DNA of 7,346 nt, from NCBI GenBank assembly GCA_018666295.1, contig JABIZW010000243.1, positions 1 through 7,346 on the forward strand, read 5' to 3'. Shown here piece after piece: positions 1 through 5,772 of the stretch (the stretch's first letter is position 1; every line of letters starts with the position of its first letter). Below the pieces are notes generated by a model. The model was not told the origin of the DNA. It saw only the letters and a program-made list of their open reading frames with translations, and searched no databases. Origin of the DNA: Halieaceae bacterium. Its GTDB lineage: Bacteria; Pseudomonadota; Gammaproteobacteria; Pseudomonadales; Halieaceae. A program made the position numbers and the translations under genes.

Positions 1-2
1 AG

Positions 3-71
3 AAGCTGCTGGGCTTACTCAACAACTGCGAGGATGTTCAAAACATTTACCACGATGCGAAGTACGGGTAA
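3..71 (+). CDS. yebC: YebC/PmpR-family (TACO1-like) protein, C-terminal end only
   Basis: Only the last 22 codons are inside the window, ending at a TAA at 69-71; the start lies to the left. The visible tail includes LLNNCEDVQNIYHDAKYG. This fits the usual ending of YebC-family proteins, where a final helix leads into a 'DVQxVYHN' strand. Family members are described as DNA-binding regulators and, more recently, as translation factors that help ribosomes through difficult motifs (TACO1 in mitochondria). The ending is short after the YHD motif, so the YeeN-type paralogue is also possible. The stop abuts the stop of the leftward gene (TAA followed directly by CTA). With so few residues the family call is good but the exact orthologue is uncertain. 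Confidence 0.72.
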   Translation, partial: KLLGLLNNCEDVQNIYHDAKYG

Positions 72-497
72 CTAGGTCGCAAACGGTGCAAACAAGTCCG
101 CGTCGTTTGCAAAACTTTTGAATTCCAACGCATAACCGTTGGGGTCCTCAAAAAAGACGGTGCGCTGTTCGCCGGGTGTTCCTTCGAAGCGCGCTGAAGG
201 CTCAATGATCATGTTTACCTTTCCTTGAATTCGCTCGCACAGTGCACGGTGGTCGGTGGGTGTTAAAACAATACCGAAGTGCGGAATAGGAACACTGTGG
301 GCATCAACTGCATTGTGAGCCTGAGGCAAGGGGCCTGTGCCGGTCACGTGAAAGACCAGTTGGTGGCCGAAGAAATCCAAATCAATCCACTGGGCGCTTG
401 TGCGTCCGGTCTGACACCCTAGGGTCTCGCAGTAAAACGTGCGCGTTTCTTCAAGGCAGTCGGTGGGCAGTGCGAGGTGGAAGGGGCGAACAGTCAA
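72..497 (-). CDS. VOC-family protein, COG3565-like predicted extradiol dioxygenase
   Basis: A 141-residue protein with the vicinal-oxygen-chelate fold (glyoxalase / bleomycin-resistance / extradiol dioxygenase superfamily). Visible marks are the N-terminal FHLALP strand with H7, the DFFGHQLVFH strand (residues 41-50), PHFGIVL with H73, and the DPNG turn (118-121) followed by ALEFK with E125. H7, H73 and E125 are the likely metal ligands, which suggests an intact divalent-metal site. The pattern FHLA...DFFGHQ...PHFG...RFEG.PGEQ...FFEDPNG.ALEFK matches the small COG3565 group, named 'predicted dioxygenase' without a firm substrate. The start is TTG at 495-497: an in-frame TAG lies just upstream, and a GGAG ribosome site sits 6-7 bases before the TTG. 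The gene is transcribed away from the beta-oxidation operon and has no obvious link to it. Fold assignment is firm; the reaction is unknown. Confidence 0.85.
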   Translation of the reverse strand: MTVRPFHLALPTDCLEETRTFYCETLGCQTGRTSAQWIDLDFFGHQLVFHVTGTGPLPQAHNAVDAHSVPIPHFGIVLTPTDHRALCERIQGKVNMIIEPSARFEGTPGEQRTVFFEDPNGYALEFKSFANDADLFAPFAT

Positions 498-503
498 AAC
501 GAT

Positions 504-508
504 CTCCT
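504..508 (-). promoter_or_regulatory. Ribosome binding site fixing the TTG start of the VOC gene
   Basis: On the minus strand the sequence reads TAGGAGATCGTT before TTG ACT GTT. The AGGAG core is well spaced from the TTG. The TAG within this stretch is in frame and closes off any earlier start, so TTG is the best-supported initiation codon. Confidence 0.65.
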
Positions 509-581
509 AATGAGTGCAATCTGAAGGGGGCTGTGAATCGTGCCTGTAGTCTAGCCTAGTGCAATCAACTCATGCGACAGT

Positions 582-619
582 CAGTGGGGTCTGGTGAGTC
601 CAGTGGGGTCTGGTGAGGC
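582..619. repeat. Tandem duplication, two 19-bp units
   Basis: Unit 1 (582-600) is cagtggggtctggtgagtc and unit 2 (601-619) is cagtggggtctggtgaggc. They differ at one position, and the first 17 bases are identical. It could be a recent replication-slippage duplication or a pair of direct-repeat binding sites on nearly two helical turns. It lies about 140 bases upstream of the proposed operon promoter and about 85 bases upstream of the VOC start. Confidence 0.85.
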
Positions 620-638
620 GTATTTTCAATGGTTGTTG

Positions 639-665
639 GGTGCGATCTAACGGATCGTTCGCACC
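639..665. repeat. Imperfect inverted repeat / hairpin
   Basis: Arms ggtgcga (639-645) and tcgcacc (659-665) are exact reverse complements. Inside, cgatc (643-647) and gatcg (653-657) are also complementary around a TAACG loop. This allows a stem of about nine pairs with a four-base bulge on the right side. No T-run follows, so it does not look like an intrinsic terminator. It could be a protein-binding site or chance. Confidence 0.45.
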
Positions 666-739
666 GTTCGTCGAATGCTCGGATTGGTTTTTGAGCGCGT
701 CAATACTGGGCAGATTCATCGCGTGGATCTAAAACATTC

Positions 740-768
740 TTGTGAGTCAAAAAAACATACTGTATGTT
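740..768 (+). promoter_or_regulatory. Candidate sigma70-type promoter for the beta-oxidation operon
   Basis: TTGTGA (740-745) matches four of six positions of the -35 consensus, and TATGTT (763-768) matches four of six of the -10 consensus. The spacing is 17 bases. Transcription would begin near 775, giving a 5' leader of about 88 bases before the ATG at 863. The -10 box forms the right arm of the palindrome at 754-768, which supports a regulated promoter. This comes from inspection only; no start site has been mapped. Confidence 0.5.
754..768. promoter_or_regulatory. Palindromic operator candidate, aacatac-t-gtatgtt
   Basis: Two perfect 7-base arms surround a single T. The site covers the end of the promoter spacer and the whole -10 box, the classic place for a repressor to block RNA polymerase. 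Short AT-rich palindromes of this kind are common operators for TetR-family regulators, which often control acyl-CoA catabolism genes and respond to CoA thioesters. No regulator gene is in the window, so the cognate protein is inferred and may be encoded elsewhere. Confidence 0.5.
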
Positions 769-862
769 CAAATCACTTTAAGACAGCGTCATGGGCTGGG
801 GCCACGACAGCGCTGCCTGCTCACTCAAAGAATCAAACATAAGGTCAAATAAGGGGTAAATT

Positions 863-2110
863 ATGGACTTAGGTGTCTCCGAAAAAGTCGCGCCAGTTTT
901 AGAAAGTGTGCGCAATTTTCTTAACGAAGAGGTCATTCCGCTTGAGGCCGAGTACAAGGCTGAGATCGAGGTTGGATCGCCTTGGGAGTTTACGGCGCGC
1001 CAGACGGAGATTCTGGAGAGTCTGAAGACGAAGGCGCGTGCGCAAGGGCTGTGGAATTTTTTCCTCACGGACAAAAAGGGAACCGGGCTCAACACCGTTG
1101 AGTACGCATACCTTGCCGAGGAAATGGGTCGCTCGTACATCGGAGCTGAGGTGTTTAACTGCAGTGCACCCGATACCGGCAACATGGAAGTGATCCATAA
1201 GTACGGGACTGAGGCGCAGAAAAAACAGTGGCTCGAGCCACTTATGAACGGTGAGATTCGTTCGTGTTTCGGTATGACGGAACCCGATGTCGCTTCATCC
1301 GACGCCACAAACATCTGTACGAGCGCGGTATTGGATGGTGAAGAGTGGGTCATTAACGGCGAAAAGCACTGGACAAGTGGTGCCGGTGATCCGCGCTGTA
1401 AAGTCATGATTTGCATGGTCAAGACGGATACTGACGCGCCCAAACACTTACAGCAGTCGCAGATCTTGGTGCCCCTGGACGCGCCCGGCGTTGAGATTGT
1501 TCGGCCACTGACGGTATTTAACAACGTCGATGCGCCACACGGTCACATGCGAGTGAAGTTGACTGACGTTCGCGTTCCTAAAGAGAATATTATTCTTGGC
1601 CCTGGCCGAGGCTTTGAGATTTCTCAGGGTCGTCTTGGCCCGGGTCGTATTCATCACTGCATGCGCTCTATTGGCTCTGCGGAAAAGGCGCTGGACCTTC
1701 TGTGCACACGTGCAACGACGAGAACCGCTTTTGGGCGACCGCTCGCAAAGCTCGGTGGCAACATTGACATCATTGCCGATGCACGTATGAACATCGAACA
1801 AGCGCGTCTGCTCACGCTAAAGACCGCATGGATGATGGATCACACGGACCCCAAAGAAGCACGTATCTGGATCTCAATGATCAAAACGGTTGTGCCTAAC
1901 ATGGCGCTTAAAGTTATTGACGACGCCATTCAAATGCACGGCGGTATTGGCGTGTCGAACGATACGCCACTGGCGAGTATGTGGGCGGGTCAACGGACCT
2001 TGCGATTGGCTGATGGTCCCGATGCGGTTCACCGCATGGTGGTTGGCCGTCATGAGCTCAAGGGTTATAGCGTGGTCGAAGATACTGGCGCCACATTCCG
2101 CGACGGTTAA
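863..2110 (+). CDS. Acyl-CoA dehydrogenase, ACAD10/ACAD11-like
   Basis: A 415-residue FAD flavoprotein expected to oxidise an acyl-CoA to the trans-2-enoyl-CoA in the cytoplasm and pass electrons to ETF. The usual three domains are present: N-terminal helices (about 1-130), a middle beta domain with CFGMTEP (135-141) and HWTSGAG (169-175), and a C-terminal helical domain with RGFEISQGRLGPGRIHHC (249-266), AFGRPL (289-294) and QMHGGIGVS (357-365). These blocks resemble the dehydrogenase part of human ACAD10/ACAD11 and of LvaC-like bacterial enzymes, some of which act in 4-hydroxyacid breakdown. In the segment LRLADGPDAVH (380-390), D384 sits where MCAD has its catalytic Glu376; Asp is also what I recall for ACAD10/11. 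The fused kinase domain of ACAD10/11 is absent. The ATG has AAGGGG six bases upstream. This is the first gene of the operon, and it ends with tandem stops TAA TAG. Family is firm; chain length and substrate are unknown. Confidence 0.93.
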   Translation: MDLGVSEKVAPVLESVRNFLNEEVIPLEAEYKAEIEVGSPWEFTARQTEILESLKTKARAQGLWNFFLTDKKGTGLNTVEYAYLAEEMGRSYIGAEVFNCSAPDTGNMEVIHKYGTEAQKKQWLEPLMNGEIRSCFGMTEPDVASSDATNICTSAVLDGEEWVINGEKHWTSGAGDPRCKVMICMVKTDTDAPKHLQQSQILVPLDAPGVEIVRPLTVFNNVDAPHGHMRVKLTDVRVPKENIILGPGRGFEISQGRLGPGRIHHCMRSIGSAEKALDLLCTRATTRTAFGRPLAKLGGNIDIIADARMNIEQARLLTLKTAWMMDHTDPKEARIWISMIKTVVPNMALKVIDDAIQMHGGIGVSNDTPLASMWAGQRTLRLADGPDAVHRMVVGRHELKGYSVVEDTGATFRDG

Positions 2111-2128
2111 TAGGTTAGGGAGAAAGAG

Positions 2129-2593
2129 ATGGCAACTCAATGGGTTGAACCGGATGACATGGTCACGATGGCGGGTACTAAATTTCCACCCAGTGACTGG
2201 ATGACGGTCGAACAGGATCGTATTAATACCTTTGCGGATTGCACCGAAGATCACCAGTTCATCCATATTGATGAAGACGCTGCTGCACAGACACCCTTTG
2301 GCGGCACCATCGCGCACGGCTTCTTGACGCTCTCTTTGCTGACAAAGCTGAGCTCAGAGAACTCGATTGGCGTGAAGGGTGTGGTGATGGGTGTTAACTA
2401 CGGCATTGATAAACTGCGGTTCTTAGCGCCGGTGCGAGCGGGTAAGCGTATTCGGGCACATACGGAGGTTTTAAATGTCGATCGCAAGGACGCGAATCGC
2501 TTTTTGGTCAAAACCGGTGTCACCGTGGAAATAGAAGGTGAAGAAACGCCTGCGCTCTATGCAGAGTGGCTGGGTATGCAGTTCATCGCTTAA
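2129..2593 (+). CDS. MaoC-family (R)-specific enoyl-CoA hydratase
   Basis: A 154-residue single-hotdog protein, close in size to PhaJ-type hydratases (about 135-160 residues). The hydratase motif covers residues 35-64: FADCTEDHQFIHID, with D41 and H46 as the catalytic pair expected from PhaJ (Asp31/His36 in the Aeromonas enzyme), followed by AHG at 62-64. The family hydrates trans-2-enoyl-CoA to (R)-3-hydroxyacyl-CoA, usually as a homodimer. It lies 18 bases after the dehydrogenase gene, with AGGGAG (2117-2122) six bases before the ATG, so it is placed to take the dehydrogenase's product. It ends with tandem stops TAA TAA. A dehydratase working in the reverse direction is possible, but the neighbours favour hydration in a degradative cycle. 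The stereochemistry is inferred from the family. Confidence 0.9.
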   Translation: MATQWVEPDDMVTMAGTKFPPSDWMTVEQDRINTFADCTEDHQFIHIDEDAAAQTPFGGTIAHGFLTLSLLTKLSSENSIGVKGVVMGVNYGIDKLRFLAPVRAGKRIRAHTEVLNVDRKDANRFLVKTGVTVEIEGEETPALYAEWLGMQFIA

Positions 2594-2626
2594 TAAAACA
2601 AACAGTGTTAGTGAGGTAGTCACAGA

Positions 2627-3544
2627 ATGACAATTCGTTACGACGGTCAGGTAGCAATCGTTACCGGTGCAGGTAATGGCCTGGGTCGCAGCCACGCAAT
2701 TCAGTTGGCGGCTCGGGGTGCAAAGGTTGTTGTCAATGACCTGGGTGGGACTGTCGATGGCAGTGGTGGTGGCAGTACCTCATCGCAAGCCGTGGTTGCT
2801 GAGATTGAGGCGGCTGGGGGTGAGGCAATGGCTCATGGAGCCAACGTTGCTGACTTCGAACAGGTCCAGGACATGGTCGCAAAGACGATGGAGCGTTGGG
2901 GGCGTGTTGATATTTTAGTCAACAACGCGGGCATCTTGCGTGACAAGAGTTTTGGTAAAGGATCGTTAGCGGACTTCAAATTGGTGCTCGACGTCCACCT
3001 TATGGGCAGTGTGAACTGCACGAAAGCGGTCTGGGAAATTATGCGCGAGCAAAACTACGGTCGTATTGTGGTGACGACGTCATCAAGTGGTCTCTACGGT
3101 AATTTTGGTCAGACCAATTACGGCTCAGCCAAAATGGGTGTGATCGGGATGATGAACACACTCGCTCAAGAGGGCGCCAAAAATAACGTCAAGGTCAACG
3201 CGCTTGCGCCGACTGCGGGTACTCGTATGACAGAGGGGCTTATTCCGGATCAGGCGTTTGCTTTGATGACGCCGGAGACGGTGACGCCGGCCGTGCTTTA
3301 TTTGGTATCGCAGGATGCGCCGACACGCACGATCTTGGCGGCAGGTGCAGGAGGTTACGCGGTTGCGAAGATCGTAGAAACCGACGGTATTTATCTGGAC
3401 GACGCTGATCAGACGCCTGAAGCAATTGCTGAACACTGGGATGCGATCGCCAACAGCGAACCCAAGCAGCTGCAAGCGGGATTTGAGCAGACGGTTAAGT
3501 TCCTTGGAAAGGCTGCACAGGCAAAAGGTATTTCACTCGAGTGA
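2627..3544 (+). CDS. Short-chain dehydrogenase, MFE-2-type 3-hydroxyacyl-CoA dehydrogenase
   Basis: A 305-residue classical SDR resembling the dehydrogenase domain of peroxisomal multifunctional enzyme type 2 (HSD17B4). Features are the Rossmann motif TGAGNGLG (13-20), VVVNDLGG with D38 favouring NAD+ over NADP+, the NNAG motif (99-102), S152, and YGSAK with Y165 and K169. The S-Y spacing of 13 matches rat MFE-2 (S151/Y164). In DVHLMGS (122-128), H124 takes the place of the usual SDR Asn, as I recall for MFE-2. The protein is longer than a minimal 250-residue SDR; the extra C-terminal part (about 245-305) is also seen in MFE-2-like SDRs. The likely reaction is (R)-3-hydroxyacyl-CoA to 3-ketoacyl-CoA, directly after the MaoC hydratase. 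No hydratase or SCP2 domain is fused. A GAGGT ribosome site (2613-2617) lies nine bases before the ATG. The gap after MaoC is 33 bases. Confidence 0.9.
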   Translation: MTIRYDGQVAIVTGAGNGLGRSHAIQLAARGAKVVVNDLGGTVDGSGGGSTSSQAVVAEIEAAGGEAMAHGANVADFEQVQDMVAKTMERWGRVDILVNNAGILRDKSFGKGSLADFKLVLDVHLMGSVNCTKAVWEIMREQNYGRIVVTTSSSGLYGNFGQTNYGSAKMGVIGMMNTLAQEGAKNNVKVNALAPTAGTRMTEGLIPDQAFALMTPETVTPAVLYLVSQDAPTRTILAAGAGGYAVAKIVETDGIYLDDADQTPEAIAEHWDAIANSEPKQLQAGFEQTVKFLGKAAQAKGISLE

Positions 3545-3608
3545 TGCACATCACCGACTTAACACTCAATTAGACATTGGTCCGTAACGGGCACAGGGAG
3601 AAAAGAAT

Positions 3609-4787
3609 ATGAAAGAAGCAGTGATCGTTTCAACAGCTAGAACACCCATTGGCAAAGCCTACCGAGGTGGTTTTAATAATCTGCAAGCGCCGACGATGGG
3701 TGCTCACGCAATCCGTGCCGCGGTTGAGCGTGCCGGCATTGAGAGTGATCGGATTGAAGATTGCATTATGGGTGCGGCGCTGACTCAGGGTACATCGGGT
3801 ATGAACATCGGTCGGAATGCAGCACTGCGCGCTGGGCTGCCGGTCTCTGTCTCTGGCATGACGATTGATCGTCAGTGCTCTTCAGGTCTCATGGCCGTCG
3901 CTACAGCGGCTAAGCAAGTCATGTACGACGGTATGGACGTGGTTGTCGGCGGTGGTCTGGACTCTATTTCTCTGGTTCAAAATGAGCACATGAATTCTCA
4001 CAGACTGGTCGACAACGAGCTCGTCGGTGTTCAGAAAGACATTTACATGCCCATGTTGCAGACTGCCGAAGTGGTCGCGGCTCGCTACGGTATCGCGCGC
4101 GACGCAATGGACGAATACGGTCTGCAGTCGCAAGAGCGGACGGCTGCGGCGTACGCGGCGGGTCGATATGACGCTGAGCTTACGCCCGTGACCTGTGACC
4201 GTATTGTTTATGACAAAGCCACGGGTGAGCAGTCGACGGCTGAGGCGACGGTTTCAGCGGATGAAGGTGTTCGGCCCTCGACACTAGAAGGTGTTAAGAG
4301 CCTAAGAACTGTAATTGAAGGCGGTACGATTACGGCTGGCAACGCATCGCAGCTTTCAGACGGCGCGTCGGCGCAGGTGGTCATGAGCAGCGAGTTAGCG
4401 AACTCTCTGGGCCTTGAACCCCTGGGTGCTTACCGCGGTATGGCAGTGGCGGGATGTGCGCCCGATGAAATGGGTATCGGTCCCGTGTTTGCAGTACCAA
4501 AGCTCTTAAAGCAGCACGGACTCACGGTCAATGATATTGGCTTATGGGAGCTCAATGAGGCGTTCGCCGTGCAGGTGATCTACTGTCGCGACACGCTGGG
4601 TATCGACAACGACAAGCTGAACGTGGACGGCGGCGCTATCGCGATTGGGCACCCCTACGGTATGAGTGGCTCGCGCATGATTGGACACGCGCTCATTGAA
4701 GGCAAGCGTCGTGGCGTTAAGTACGTGGTTATTACCATGTGTGTCGGCGGTGGTATGGGTGCAGCCGGTCTGTTTGAGGTCTACTAA
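3609..4787 (+). CDS. Thiolase (acetyl-CoA C-acyltransferase)
   Basis: A 392-residue thiolase of normal length. It cleaves 3-ketoacyl-CoA with CoA to give acetyl-CoA (or propionyl-CoA) and a shortened acyl-CoA, closing the beta-oxidation turn. The nucleophile is C90 in DRQCSSGLMA. The NEAF motif is at 316-319, catalytic H348 lies in GHPYGMSG (347-354), and the acid/base C378 lies in CVGGGMG (378-384). All key residues are present. The HP-block reads YGMSG rather than the commoner LGASG or IGASG, which may reflect a substrate-specific subgroup. The gene follows the dehydrogenase after 64 bases, the largest gap in the operon, in which I see no convincing terminator or promoter. AGGGAG (3595-3600) lies eight bases before the ATG. 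The direction (degradative rather than acetoacetyl-CoA synthesis) is inferred from the neighbours. Confidence 0.92.
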   Translation: MKEAVIVSTARTPIGKAYRGGFNNLQAPTMGAHAIRAAVERAGIESDRIEDCIMGAALTQGTSGMNIGRNAALRAGLPVSVSGMTIDRQCSSGLMAVATAAKQVMYDGMDVVVGGGLDSISLVQNEHMNSHRLVDNELVGVQKDIYMPMLQTAEVVAARYGIARDAMDEYGLQSQERTAAAYAAGRYDAELTPVTCDRIVYDKATGEQSTAEATVSADEGVRPSTLEGVKSLRTVIEGGTITAGNASQLSDGASAQVVMSSELANSLGLEPLGAYRGMAVAGCAPDEMGIGPVFAVPKLLKQHGLTVNDIGLWELNEAFAVQVIYCRDTLGIDNDKLNVDGGAIAIGHPYGMSGSRMIGHALIEGKRRGVKYVVITMCVGGGMGAAGLFEVY

Positions 4788-4788
4788 A

Positions 4789-5769
4789 ATGGTTAAAGCG
4801 GTCGTATGTAGCGAACACGGGCTTCCCGATAAGCTCTCTTTGGCCCATGACTGGGAAACGCCCGAGCTCGGCGCTCACGATGTGCGAATGGACGTTAAGG
4901 CCGCGGGGCTCAACTTTCCGGATGTCTTAATTATTCAGGGCAAGTATCAAATGCAGCCGCCCATGCCTTTTGTGCCCGGTGGAGAGTCTGCTGGGATTGT
5001 CACAGAGGTAGGCTCTGCGGTCTCGCGTTGGTCGGTCGGCGACAGTGTGATTCAACTCGGTGGTGTTGGCGGCTTTGCTAGCGAGGCCGTGGTTAATGAG
5101 AATGCTTTGCTGCCTAAACCGGAAGGCATTGACTTCACTGCAGCAGCGGGCGTGGGTATGACTTACTTCACGTCCTACTACGCACTCAAGCAGCGAGGAC
5201 AACTTAAAGCCGGTGAAACCATGCTCGTCATGGGTGCGGCCGGCGGTGTCGGGAGTACGGCGGTTGAGCTTGGAAAAGTTATGGGGGCCCGCGTCATTGC
5301 CGCAGCGAGTTCTGATGAAAAGCTCGAACTGTGCAAGCAACTCGGTGCTGATGAGGTCATCAACTACAGCAATGAGTCGATGAAAGACCGCATTAAGGAG
5401 ATTACTGGTGGCAAAGGGGTCGATGTTGTCTACGACCCCGTGGGTGGCGATTATGCAGAGCCGGCGGTTCGAAGTATGGCGTGGAACGGCCGCTACCTTG
5501 TGATTGGTTTTGCATCTGGCCCCATCCCCAGTATTCCGCTTAATTTGACCTTGCTGAAAGGCTGTTCTTTGGTGGGCGTGTTCTGGGGTCGCTTTCTGGC
5601 GGAGGAGCCGGCTGAGCAGCAACAAAATGTAGAGGAGCTGTGGGGACTGTTCCGCGATGGCAAGCTGAACCCTGTGGTTACGGACGTATTCCCTATCGAG
5701 GAGTATGAGGCCGGTTATGCTGCAATGATGGAGCGGCGTGCCAAAGGCAAAGTTATCTTCACGTTTTAA
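4789..5769 (+). CDS. NADPH:quinone oxidoreductase-type MDR protein (zinc-free)
   Basis: A 326-residue medium-chain dehydrogenase/reductase of the quinone oxidoreductase branch. An N-terminal GroES-like domain (about 1-120) contains AAGLNFPDVLIIQGKYQ and VPGGESAG (62-69). The Rossmann domain holds the nucleotide motif GAAGGVGSTA (149-158), YDPVGG (215-220) and the family ending GKVIF (320-324). The Cys/His zinc ligands of alcohol dehydrogenases are not seen, as expected for this branch. It probably uses NADPH to reduce a quinone, an alpha,beta-unsaturated carbonyl or an enoyl-type substrate; the exact role is unclear. I chose the ATG at 4789, one base after the thiolase stop, with TGAGG (4775-4779) about nine bases upstream inside the thiolase gene. 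An in-frame ATG at 4681 would add 36 residues that do not match the family and overlap thiolase by 107 bases. Close spacing suggests translational coupling. Confidence 0.9.
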   Translation: MVKAVVCSEHGLPDKLSLAHDWETPELGAHDVRMDVKAAGLNFPDVLIIQGKYQMQPPMPFVPGGESAGIVTEVGSAVSRWSVGDSVIQLGGVGGFASEAVVNENALLPKPEGIDFTAAAGVGMTYFTSYYALKQRGQLKAGETMLVMGAAGGVGSTAVELGKVMGARVIAAASSDEKLELCKQLGADEVINYSNESMKDRIKEITGGKGVDVVYDPVGGDYAEPAVRSMAWNGRYLVIGFASGPIPSIPLNLTLLKGCSLVGVFWGRFLAEEPAEQQQNVEELWGLFRDGKLNPVVTDVFPIEEYEAGYAAMMERRAKGKVIFTF

Positions 5770-5772
5770 GTG

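Larger units (their letters stand above)
498..862. other. Divergent intergenic region, 365 bases
   Basis: This region separates the leftward VOC gene from the rightward acyl-CoA dehydrogenase gene. I find no convincing protein gene in it. It holds a 19-bp tandem duplication (582-619), an imperfect hairpin (639-665), and a promoter with an overlapping palindrome (740-768). The last 12 bases carry the ribosome site AAGGGG (851-856), six bases before the ATG at 863. I could not identify a clear promoter for the VOC gene. A 22-codon reading frame at 791-859 ends inside the ribosome site of the next gene but has no good ribosome site of its own. Confidence 0.6.

Noticed and set aside
639..665. Intrinsic terminator in the intergenic hairpin
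   Set aside because: No T-run follows on either strand, and it lies between divergent gene starts, where a terminator would have no upstream transcript to end.
754..768. LexA (SOS) box, because of the tactgtat core
   Set aside because: The longer gammaproteobacterial LexA pattern with CTG and CAG halves about ten bases apart is not present; the symmetry is 7-1-7 with aacatac arms.
778..1524. Long leftward open frame of 248 codons across the promoter leader and the start of the dehydrogenase gene
   Set aside because: It lies antisense to a strongly supported acyl-CoA dehydrogenase, its translation is serine-rich with no recognisable domain, and it would cover the ribosome site and leader of that gene. 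It is most likely a shadow frame.
3545..3608. Possible internal promoter or terminator in the 64-base gap before the thiolase gene
   Set aside because: There is no convincing -35/-10 pair with proper spacing and no stem followed by a T-run. The only symmetry is the short ccgt-a-acgg at 3582-3590, which could be chance.
4681..4788. Upstream extension of the MDR gene by 36 codons
   Set aside because: The added residues lie out of frame inside the thiolase gene, give no family match, and the ATG at 4789 has a suitably placed GAGG site and the normal N-terminus (MVKAVV) for this family.
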